A DNA stretch of 64,000 nt from Epiperipatus broadwayi. Its lineage: Eukaryota; Onychophora; Udeonychophora; Euonychophora; Peripatidae. The position numbers were made by a program, and so were the translations under genes. This document shows, in pieces, positions 28,001-34,510 of the stretch (position 1 is its first letter; the number at the start of each line of letters is the position of its first letter). The DNA lies in NCBI GenBank assembly GCA_028023455.1, contig JAQFVV010006203.1:11444876-11508875 (forward strand), written 5' to 3'. Under the pieces are notes generated by a model. That model did not search any database and had not been told where the DNA came from. It saw only the letters and a list, made by a program, of their open reading frames with translations.

Positions 28001-31000
28001 ATGGTCTAAATCTTATACAGCAATATGGCATTCTAGTCATTCACAGAAAATGCTGCATTGTATTATAGTTGTATTTTAGTTTTGTCTATGCATTAATATT
28101 CATGTGATCAATTCACGGTAGCTCCAGATCGTAATCTCAGCAAAGAATAACTAGAAAACTATTTATTGACTACAATTGTCTGATTATCTGGCTTGGTTAT
28201 GGGTGAGGGATTTGAACAATTATTGTTTACATGTTTAACAGAAATATTAAAATAAATGTTAAATAAAGGCAGCGCAGATCAACTCAGCAAACTGGCTAAG
28301 ATAATATTAATGTAAAAAGAATAATAAAAACGAAAAAAAGTGAAATGTATTTTGAAATTTAATAAATTTTAATAATTAGGAAATTGCATAGTTAAATAAT
28401 TTTGTATTACAATTGTAAAACAGAGAAAACAGTAACTTTAGCACCAAACTATCTGCCAGAAGATGAAAGGTTCCTTGATCAATTCTCAACTGGAGAATGA
28501 TGGAAATGTATTCTGTCTTTCACTTTAATGCTCAAAATAGCACTTGAGCTTGAAAGTACTTCACCAGATGATATTTAAATAAATAAATAATTAAATGACT
28601 TTGTTGCTTGTGAATTCATATTAAGTTTGAGCAATAGAAATGCCAGAACTGCACTCAATCTAAGGACTTTAGTAAGATTTTTTTTTAAAAAAAAAAATCT
28701 ATTTTACTTAGTGAAACTAAATGTGGAAAAAATATTTACATTTTTTATTAGAAAAAGAAATTATATGAAGCTAAAACATGAACAATGAGATCAATACCAG
28801 CAAAAAATAAAAATAAAACAAATAAGCAAAAAATAGATATAAAGCTAAAAATCTTTTTGTCACATAAGTAAAAAAATCAAGCAATAAAAAATAAAGATTT
28901 AAAGAAAATGTTTATTTAATAATAAAGGAGGAATTAAAATAACCAGTTGAAACCCAAAATTTGCAGTATGATTCTGATTTGCTTTTGGATAAAGGACATC
29001 AATATATGTTTAAATGCATTTAGACAATTTTATGTTTTTAACATTTTGTAATTTAGTTCAATGATTTTTAGATTTTTGACAAAAGGATAAGAATGTCGCA
29101 TTATTATCGCACTTTGTTTGATGATTTGTCTCAAAAGAAATATAAGTGCATACACTCAATCTGTAAGACATGTTTAATGTATGTTATTAGTAGTCTGACT
29201 GACAACAGGAAGAATAAATAGAAAAGAGTACTATGACTAAATAATAACATTTTAGTATCATTGGTTGTACTTTGTTTTGCTTGTCACACTATGATATGTA
29301 ATAAAGTGTTTTTGTTTAATCACTATACATTAATTTGTAGTAACTCAGGTTAAATGATGATTTCAAATAGTTAGAACAGATGTTTCATATATATTTCAAA
29401 TGTTCAACTTAAAATTTTAAATCATGTATACTATAATGATGCATTTTGAATTATAAAATTAATATATCAGAAGCAATTTAAGTCAAAGTTGTTGTTTTTG
29501 TTTTTTTTTTTTAAAAAGAATGACATAATTATTTACACCCTTTTGAAATACCCCAGAATAATAAGTTTATCAAGTTTTAAACATATTTAGAGTATTTGCA
29601 ATTGTATGGGTACAAAATTTTATATGAATATATTTTTTAAATGAAAATTTACTTGAATAAAAATTTTTAAATGTTAAATTCATTTCATAATTAATTAGTT
29701 CCCCCAACCACTAGATTATTTGAAAAAACAGTTAAGACAGTAAACATCCTCTAAAAAAAAAAAACTGATAATATGTGTAGTGATTAGCATATCTACCTGC
29801 CTCTTTTTTCAGGTAGCTTTATATTTTGAGAAAGGTTAAGAATTTTATCAGGCACCTGTCTCATAAGCAGCTCAAAAATTGGTAAGTAAATGGATATCTA
29901 GTTTTTATATGGAGGGTAACATAATAAAAAGAAAATCATAAAAAGTCTCAGAAGTTGTCTAGCTAGGTGAGCAACATATTTTTCAATGGGAAATATTATA
30001 CAAAGATTTTTGCTCTTTAACAGATTTATTTAGAGCTTTTTAATCATTTATCTAATTACATATTGATCTATCAATAAATAAAATACCTTCAGTACAGGTA
30101 GTAATGGACTAAAATGCATAATAAAATTCAGTTTTTTTACATTTATTTAAATTAAACTGAGAGAGTGCAAATTTTTCAAGCGCTTATGACTACCAACAGC
30201 CAATCAGATCTTAAGCACTGGGATAGAGAAGTTAACAAGAAAAGAGTGGTTCCCACTCTCTTCTTTACTTGTCTTTCTATATATCCAAGCCAGTCCAAAG
30301 TACTTATATCTGAAAGCGTGAATCATAAATATCATCACATTTATTTAAGTAAAATGCTTAATAGTAATGATCTTTTTATTGAAAAAAATAAATAAAAATC
30401 AAATACAATCTCAACTGCTATTGTCTATTTTTTTTACAAAAATAGTTTTTAAGAAAAAAGTTTTTTTAATATCTTTCTGAAGTCAGTAATTAATTATGCT
30501 TAGACAGTAAAATCTGACTTTTTTTTACTCAGTAATTTCACTATCTAGCTCTTCACTAACTTTCTATATGATTAGCAAACCATACTTTTACAAACTACAA
30601 ATTTGACATATCTTTTTTATGTAAATGATAACTACTTTTAAAATATACATTTTTTTTTAAAGATTTCATTTCTTTTTTCTTTTTCAACAACAAGAAAATG
30701 CACTTTTTGTAGTTCATCCCTTTATATCTACTTTGGTACTGATACTGCCATCCACTGCTAAACAAAGATATTACTTTGATTATCCAATCTTATAATTCAA
30801 GTCTCTGATGCTATCACAAATGCCTCTTTTTGCCATTACCATATTTCCATATTCTGTCAATGATTTAATTCTACTCTAGAATGACAAACTCCAGAACCCA
30901 AGTCACTTCTGGTGCTCACAAACCAGGCAAGCAACCACCCAATTATAATTATTTGCTAATCTTAGTCAAATAAAAACATTACAATGCACAACTCAATTAC

Positions 31001-33566
31001 TTTATATATAAATTATAATGAGTTAATTATGGTGTAAATCAAAAACTATACTTTCCATTACCTTATGCTATAACTATAAAAATAACAGTTTTAATACATT
31101 TTATTCAAGATGTATTTAAACAGTTACAACATTTATGGCATATAATTCATGAATAACTATGGAAAAATTGGACAGATGTTAAGTTATTAAACTTATTGTC
31201 ATTATTTTGATGCAAGTATTTTTCATAAAAGTCACTTTTTGTCTATTGTTTAAAATTTCTATGCTTAAAATAAACATTTTTTTAAAGTTTAATCTATATA
31301 AGTTATATAATTTTTAAGAGTATTATCTATAAACTCAACATTCACAATATTATCTTTAATAGTTTAAATAATAAATTTTTTCTATTTGTTTATATTTTCT
31401 TTTTAAAATAGATAACATTTAAACAATAACCCCAAACTCTTATTTATTTATTAATGCATAATATGTTTATCAAAAGTGTTAACAGCTGAGGTTATTGTAA
31501 AAATCTGATATCTGTCAGAAATGTAAATAAATAAGTTGAAGACCATCAAAACCAACCACAGGATTTTATTCCCTTCTTTTATCATCTTTAAGAATTGCTC
31601 AATGTTTCATTACTAATTAATAATCATTGATTATCTGAAAGAAAAATCTTAAGCATGATTTAACTTGTAAAATTTTTAAAATTCATCTGATCCAGATTCA
31701 AACCTCTTGTCATGGACATGTTAGTCAGTTATACCACGGCATTTTTCATGGACATAGCATTTTTATATGCCACATATGTTTCATACTATCTAGCTTATAC
31801 CAGTATGTACTTTATTCTGTTCTACTAATTGAGCTATATATTTTTTATTTCTTATTTCAATTTATTTTTTTTGATTGAGAGATAAGAATTTAGTTCATTT
31901 TAAAATAAGCCCCTTTGCCCACTTCTTTTTTTTTCTACAAAAAAAGTTAGCTATCTAAAAAGTTTACTATTTTTAATTTCAACTCATTTCAAATATCAAG
32001 ATAAAATTATCTAAGAAAAAAAAATACTGTATTAAAATAACTTTCACTGCAGACAACAAATGATCCAGAATAAATTTAGATTTTAACATGTTTATTATCA
32101 TTTTTAATTAGGAAAAGTCTATATACTAATTTCTCTACTCAAAGACAAATGAGAAAATTAAATAAAGCCAAGCAGTGACAACTTGTGATGATTGTTGATG
32201 GTAATGTGTTATATGATAATCAATGACCTAATATTTGAATAAATGAGTAGTTACAATATATTACTTTTGTATTTAATTTTTGTGAATATAATTAGAGTAT
32301 TGAATGATTATAAATAAAAACCAGTGTACAACAAAGAAAGTATTTGATTTATATGATATATAAACTAGATAACATCTGTAAAAATATGTAAAAGGGCTAC
32401 AGATAATCAACAATGAACATTTAAGAAAATTAAATAAATATGGAGACAATGGAATTATTGGAAATCAGTAGAAAACTAATTGAGTTTACAATGCCTTTAA
32501 TGTAGAGGTCATACAACATATATATATTTTAAATAAATAAAATAAATTCAGATGGCATTCACATTAATTTTGTTTGGTTTCATTACTTTATAAAGAAGCT
32601 GTCCCAAAATATTGAACAAAAACTTAGCAAAAAGCAGCGATCAAGTTGGATGATGTTCATTCACAAGCATTGGTTAAATGTTATAACTGCTTTTGGCCAA
32701 AATACAAAAATTAAAATAGCCTACAAAAGATGTAGCCTTTATTTTTTTGGTAACGATTAGTACAAACACTATTTAGTAGCATATTCATAACTAAATTACC
32801 ATAAAATTAAATTTACTTTATTAATACATTCCACACCTTTAAATTACTGATGAGATGCTCCCTTAATAATCTAGATTTGTAAAAATAGGTGAATGTTTTA
32901 TGCGGCAAACTTTAAAAAACAGTACAGTAAATAAAATATTGAATAACCGCGTCGGTAAATAAAGAAAAAGAAAAATAGCGGTATATTTTTAAAAAAAAAA
33001 AGTTAGATTGAATGAAATTATTTAATTTAAAAAAACAATACATTAAATAGATGTGAGGAGTAAACATTAAATCCTACCTATTATAAGCATTTTTATAGGA
33101 AAAAAATAATATTGACTAGATTTTTCCAGCAACAAATATTACAATAGTTCAAGAACATACATTTTTAAATAAAATGTTCATTTAGGATACATTAGAAAAA
33201 CTCACCATATTCGGTTCCCCGTGTAAATTCTATACCATGGAGTTGCGGACGTCCGGAGAAAATATCACCTTGACGTACAAAGGCTTCTCGAATAGCTTCA
33301 TGATCATTAAGAACAATGGCTATTTGATTCAAAATAAAAAAATGGAAAATATTACCATATTTTTCCCCTAACTGGTTAAAACTTAGATGAGGCCGACGGC
33401 CGATAAAGGGAAAATAGCCCAAGAGTGGAATGCCCATGGGTCCCGGAGGTAAATTAGTGTGTCTTCGTCTATTTAAAAACCAATGAGAAATTAATAGCAC
33501 TAAAACAAATATTATTAAATAGGGATAAATCCCGGACAATATTTGAGGAAGAATAATAATTTTCAT
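886..33566 (-). CDS. Cytochrome P450, clan 2 (CYP2-like), complete four-exon gene
   Basis: Haem-thiolate monooxygenase expected on the cytoplasmic face of the ER. It would take electrons from NADPH-P450 reductase and insert one oxygen atom into a small lipophilic substrate, which cannot be predicted. The coding join is 33566-33206, 10798-10265, 7307-6867, 1067-886, totalling 1518 nt or 505 residues, the usual microsomal P450 length. Every junction is GT-AG and every intron is phase 1, splitting codons 121, 299 and 446. Visible landmarks: hydrophobic anchor about residues 13-30, PPGP hinge 40-43, WKDTR (WxxxR, helix C) 130-134, AGIETT oxygen-activation motif 312-317, EIQR (ExxR) 369-372, FRPEHF 422-427, and haem loop FAVGTRRCAG 443-452 with Cys450 as axial ligand. 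No frameshift or internal stop appears in the join. Clan 2 assignment rests on overall resemblance to CYP2/CYP18-type proteins. Subfamily is not assigned. Confidence 0.93.
1676..1805. repeat. 65-bp tandem repeat, two copies
   Basis: The segment starting GGCTTCTCCTTAAACGAAGT occurs at 1698 and again at 1763, nearly identical, each preceded by a TGATGTGATG stretch. Position relative to the LINE fragment suggests a duplicated 3' UTR segment. Confidence 0.8.
1676..2215 (-). mobile_element. LINE 3' end (reverse-transcriptase C-terminal zinc-binding tail), 5'-truncated
   Basis: An open frame at 2212-1853 (about 119 codons) encodes the C-terminal tail of a non-LTR retrotransposon ORF2. It has an LLFKARTGSL segment followed by a Cys/His cluster (CKLCKEG, then RHLLIECKCL), as in the zf-RVT/CCHC tails of LINE polymerases. 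A TAG sits immediately upstream of the frame, which marks the 5' truncation. The 3' side (about 1676-1800) is two copies of a 65-bp unit with TGATG runs, a plausible LINE 3' UTR. It is nested within the TA-flanked element. Clade not determined. Confidence 0.65.
2936..5990. other. Intron 3 interior, no gene seen
   Basis: AT-rich intronic sequence. Only short chance frames are present. A degraded motif around 3250-3285 (CTGCAGAATATTATTTAAAG) recurs in related form near 9537 and 14370 and may be a faint dispersed repeat. Confidence 0.5.
6000..6440 (+). mobile_element. LINE remnant (C-terminal end of a jockey-like ORF2)
   Basis: A short frame to 6201 ends with LKSIIQELWQKKWNS, typical of the link after the RNase H domain in jockey-type LINEs. 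In another frame, 6255-6430 reads HCAHLFH, then CKCEQIQIMNHIVNN, then GLNKAT, matching the usual C-terminal pattern of a Cys-rich motif followed by HIVxxC and a closing helix. Several stops and at least one frameshift interrupt it. It is inactive and lies antisense to the P450 in intron 3. Confidence 0.55.
6867..7307 (-). CDS. P450 coding exon 3 (I-helix, ExxR, PERF region)
   Basis: 441 nt. It starts DKHLGMVSWDLYLAGIETT just after acceptor AG 7309-7308. AGIETT (residues 312-317) is the I-helix oxygen-activation site, EIQR (369-372) the K-helix ExxR, and FRPEHF (422-427) the PERF-type motif that locks the ExxR pair. It ends MPFAVG before donor G|GTAAGT at 6866, so the haem loop is split between this exon and the last. 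This is the best conserved block and by itself identifies the family. Confidence 0.96.
7794..8241 (+). pseudogene. Penelope-like RT thumb/linker plus GIY-YIG endonuclease domain, broken
   Basis: Frame 1 (to 8027) contains YIKDLQNLGYNRNKIINTV, the helix seen after the RT core in Penelope-like elements. A shift then opens PKISKKLKRLCSKK and, from about 8145, IIYKIKCDQINCKATFYGES followed by RANLLIRLGQHK, a GIY-YIG-type fold (IYK, FYG, and R within the RxGQH helix). A stop at 8242 truncates the domain after QHK. The RT catalytic core is absent. It is non-functional as it stands. Confidence 0.75.
8453..8708. repeat. 128-bp tandem duplication inside the right arm of the Penelope-like unit
   Basis: The segment beginning GGGCATTATGAAAATATTTA at 8453 repeats from 8581 with only a few differences. 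The left arm of the same element has one copy, so duplication followed or accompanied formation of the right arm. Confidence 0.85.
8794..10238. other. Intron 2 distal part, no gene seen
   Basis: AT-rich sequence with no recognisable coding or RNA gene. A small imperfect hairpin lies near 9358-9394 (GGTTAGGTGGTTGG and complement). Confidence 0.5.
10265..10798 (-). CDS. P450 coding exon 2 (helices C to H)
   Basis: 534 nt, covering the rest of codon 121 through the first base of codon 299. It opens after an acceptor AG at 10800-10799 and starts IFTTEGPIWKDTR, carrying the helix-C Trp130 and Arg134 that contact the haem propionates. The middle, MLFDKRYEYNDP, is the region after helix E where clan-2 proteins have an L/FGxRF-type motif. 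It ends KENFSM before donor G|GTATGG at 10264. The frame continues upstream of the internal Met at 10586, so any annotation starting there would lose about 70 codons. Confidence 0.93.
12027..12053. repeat. (AAT)n microsatellite
   Basis: Nine or so uninterrupted AAT units directly visible, in P450 intron 1. Confidence 0.95.
12095..12310 (+). mobile_element. RTE-type LINE tail remnant
   Basis: Contains 'gagatggatgtatgaaataagaaagttt' wording split here as GAGATGGATG, then GAAATAAGAAAGTTTG, then GGAAAAGAGAAACTATGAAT. The same strings occur near 26820-26850 and 56880-56940 in fragments whose upstream parts read as RTE polymerase tails. No open frame survives. Confidence 0.45.
12410..12748 (-). 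repeat. Dispersed-repeat segment with a 12-nt G/C run and an RTE-like terminal sequence
   Basis: On the minus strand the right part reads CCATTGTAGATCCACTTTAG, matching the terminal sequence seen at 34244 (CCATTGTCGATCTACCATTG), a wording common at RTE LINE ends. It is followed by a poly-C run (12 bases at 12618-12629 on the plus strand as G). A 112-codon frame crosses it, but its composition looks fortuitous. Confidence 0.4.
14113..14185 (+). repeat. tRNA-like SINE remnant
   Basis: TAGTAGAATGGTAGGACACC resembles a pol III A box and GTTTGAATTC, 40 bases on, a B box. No good acceptor stem or intact cloverleaf can be drawn by eye, so a SINE head is more likely than a tRNA gene. Confidence 0.45.
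15263..15386. repeat. 62-bp tandem duplication
   Basis: ATAGTGTCCAGATAGAAGAA starts at 15263 and again at 15325. The two copies differ at only a few positions. In P450 intron 1. Confidence 0.85.
16326..16499. repeat. Perfect inverted repeat, 84-bp arms with a 6-nt spacer
   Basis: Bases 16326-16409 are the exact reverse complement of 16416-16499, with TACAAG between. The arms contain four CpGs each in an otherwise CpG-poor region. A 13-bp sequence, TATTTCTAAAAAT, lies on both sides (16316-16328 and 16538-16550) and could be a target-site duplication. The RNA would form a near-perfect long hairpin. No family was recognised. Confidence 0.95.
17322..19841 (+). mobile_element. hAT DNA transposon (GTF2IRD2/BED-finger type), full-length but decayed
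   Basis: The left end CAGGGGTCAGCAACCT (17322) and the inverted right end (CAAAGGGCAGCAACCT, ending at 19841) are hAT-style terminal repeats, 13 of 16 identical. Flanking octamers GTTTAACC (17314-17321) and ATCTAACC (19842-19849) match at 6 of 8 positions, consistent with an aged 8-bp hAT target duplication. The body encodes a broken transposase on the plus strand. The element is in P450 intron 1, antisense to the gene. Confidence 0.85.
17620..19480 (+). pseudogene. hAT transposase of the GTF2IRD2-like group, frameshifted
   Basis: In order: a BED-like zinc finger with Cys at 17789 and 17798 and His at 17840 and 17855 (VCILC ... HYQTKH); then CSYTIAHCVALKSKPFTDG with the family's KPFxDGxFIK motif; IQEIPASARSIQRII; a catalytic-domain segment VTTDASCATVGKEKEF; FHCIIHQE; the HLQGKRQTVLELFEYCKGF block near 18768; and a C-terminal dimerisation stretch near 19090-19290. 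At least four frameshifts and several stops separate these blocks. The resemblance to GTF2IRD2-like hAT proteins is from memory of motif order, not a search. Confidence 0.8.
20671..20913. repeat. Foldback repeat, compact copy of the 55-kb inverted-repeat family
   Basis: Left end CCGTACAATAGTGCCACTTG and right end CAC TAATGTATGG-type sequence are inverted relatives. The middle (AGATCTAGGTGCATTGCT onward) matches the arms at 54962-55177 and 56334-56551. Here a partial forward arm joins a full reverse arm directly, without the long interior. Confidence 0.7.
23149..23160. repeat. Poly-C run, 12 nt
   Basis: Uninterrupted run of 12 C, followed by AATTAAAGCACCA, similar to the sequence after the poly-C at 12629-12618 on the minus strand. 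Probably part of a dispersed repeat. Confidence 0.9.
23580..24460 (-). promoter_or_regulatory. CpG-enriched intronic patch with four Staf/ZNF143-like motifs
   Basis: About 17 CpGs in 880 bp, several times the surrounding density by eye. Within it four elements share a GTAC-AA-TTCCCA-AATGC layout: 24121-24141 (minus), 24161-24181 (plus), 24211-24232 (minus), 24269-24290 (minus). The first pair forms an inverted repeat. The layout resembles the known ZNF143/Staf site (ACTACAATTCCCAGAATGC). It could be an alternative promoter or enhancer of the P450, or a promoter of an unannotated RNA. Function is inferred from motif shape only. Confidence 0.4.
25305..25316. repeat. Poly-G run, 12 nt, in a dispersed repeat
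   Basis: Twelve G, flanked by GTTGCAGCTGCCTT and ATCAAAGATTAAAAT. On the opposite strand the order AATTTTAAT-C12 resembles the repeat at 12610-12650. Confidence 0.8.
26130..27010 (+). mobile_element. RTE-clade LINE fragment (RT palm to C-terminus), decayed
   Basis: From about 26184 the frame reads YFADNMVVFVNNASEN, a degenerate RT catalytic YADD box (FADN here, at 26187-26198). Downstream in shifting frames come YFGQIIN-like, EINYRIKIGQSVFGKNN (about 26415-26470) and a WxxxHxxR-type tail with GYIAR, in the order seen in RTE LINE polymerases. Numerous stops and frameshifts are present. Plus strand, antisense in P450 intron 1. Confidence 0.65.
27121..27176 (+). repeat. tRNA-derived SINE remnant
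   Basis: CATTAGTTGAGAGATCATCA followed by GCTGGCTGCAG and an A-rich tail matches the copy at 46561-46634 with a short gap. The A-box-like start suggests a tRNA origin. Confidence 0.45.
29775..29850 (+). repeat. Possible tRNA-like SINE remnant
   Basis: GTAGTGATTAGCATATCTAC resembles a degenerate A box of a tRNA-derived SINE. No clear B box remains. Weak. Confidence 0.25.
31691..31745 (-). repeat. tRNA-like SINE remnant
   Basis: On the minus strand GTGGTATAACTGACTAACAT (A-box-like) is followed by AGAGGTTTGAATCTGG, a good B box. The intervening length fits a tRNA head. Stems are not well paired, so a decayed SINE or tRNA pseudogene is preferred over a functional tRNA. Confidence 0.45.
33206..33566 (-). 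CDS. P450 coding exon 1 (membrane anchor and PPGP hinge)
   Basis: Encodes residues 1-120 plus the first base of codon 121. The chosen ATG at 33566-33564 has A at -3 and is followed by a short N-terminus, a hydrophobic helix (about residues 13-30), an Arg-rich stop-transfer patch (RRRH) and the PPGP hinge, the normal order for an ER P450. It ends with FTRGTEYG, at a donor reading G|GTGAGT at 33205. This is the only exon on the far side of the 22.4-kb intron. Its link to exon 2 rests on matching phase and on the family-typical continuation into GIFTTEGPIWK. Confidence 0.92.
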
Positions 33567-33850
33567 TATGCTATTAAAAAAAAAAAGTTTTTTTAAAGTT
33601 ATTCTCTTAATACTAAGCTTTTTATTAAATGAATAAAAAAAAATCTAATTTAATTCGAATAATAAAGTGTTATTTCACACACTCATAGTTCTCCGTGCAA
33701 AGAAAAAATGCGATTGAAGAAATGAACTCTCGAACAGTTTATTTGAAATAGAAAAAACATCCCCGCTCTTACGCGTCACGTGACGTATTAGTTTCCTACA
33801 CCTGCTTCTTTTAAAGATGACATAATATTGTTTCCCTTTGCATGATTTTT
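33567..33850 (-). promoter_or_regulatory. Probable P450 5' UTR and promoter with palindromic E-box
   Basis: The segment just upstream of the ATG is locally richer in CpG than most of the window. It contains CGTCACGTGACG (33774-33785), a perfect 12-bp palindrome whose core GTCACGTGAC equals the E-box/CLEAR consensus bound by bHLH-Zip factors, overlapping a CRE-like TGACGT half-site. The palindrome is about 210 bp before the start codon. No clear TATA box at a fixed distance could be chosen in this AT-rich context. Confidence 0.45.
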
Positions 33851-34203
33851 AAAAAAATAGTCCTACGTAAATTAGAGTTTTAATTATTTTATTGGCCGAA
33901 GTACAATTTAATTTTTTAAAAAAGTACTATAAACAAAATTATTTTTGTAATGTAGAAAAATTTAGAATGTATAAATAAGATAAATTTATCTTTCTTAATT
34001 TGACTATTTACTGATTGATCCAAAAGTCTTGACATTAGTGTTTATAATTTTTGAATGTCGTTTGCACATCCTCATTGTTTATATTATAAAAATTATTCGA
34101 TTGTGAACTTTCACCTAATTAGCAAAAATAAAAAAAATTGCGCTGTTATACTTTTAGTAAAAATATTTGCTAATAAAGAAAATATATTTTCAACCTTCTT
34201 GCG

Positions 34204-34400
34204 ACATTTGGAACACATTATATATGTGATCATCATCATTCTCGACCATTGTCGATCTACCATTGGATGAAGGTCTCTCCAAGTTTAATCCAGTTATACC
34301 ACCCTAGCGTCTCCACAATATATCAACAAAATTTTATTTCAGCTATTTATCTCACATGTGGTTTCTAGTCTTTTACAATCTCTTGAGATCCCATTTAAAA
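34204..34400 (+). mobile_element. RTE-like LINE terminal fragment
   Basis: ATCATCATCATTCTCGACCA then TTGTCGATCTACCATTGGAT and GAAGGTCTCTCCAAG are typical of non-coding ends of RTE elements. A related copy is at 12660-12720 on the minus strand. No frame. Confidence 0.45.
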
Positions 34401-34510
34401 CTTCAACTATCCATCTACTATCATCTCTTCTAACAATATATCCAGCCTAGCACATTTTCAGTTTCTTAATTTTTTTAATGAAGTCAATGATATCAATTTA
34501 TTATCTTATC

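Larger units (their letters stand above)
10799..33205 (-). other. P450 intron 1 (22.4 kb), stretches without assigned features
   Basis: Apart from the repeats listed separately, the stretches 10799-12026, 12750-14110, 14186-15260, 15390-16320, 19850-20670, 20914-23140, 24460-26130 and 27180-33205 hold only AT-rich sequence, homopolymer runs and short frames (all under about 110 codons) without recognisable protein content. A 12-nt poly-G lies at 13578-13589. Intron ends are GT at 10264-type consensus GTGAGT (33205) and AG (10800-10799). Confidence 0.7.
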
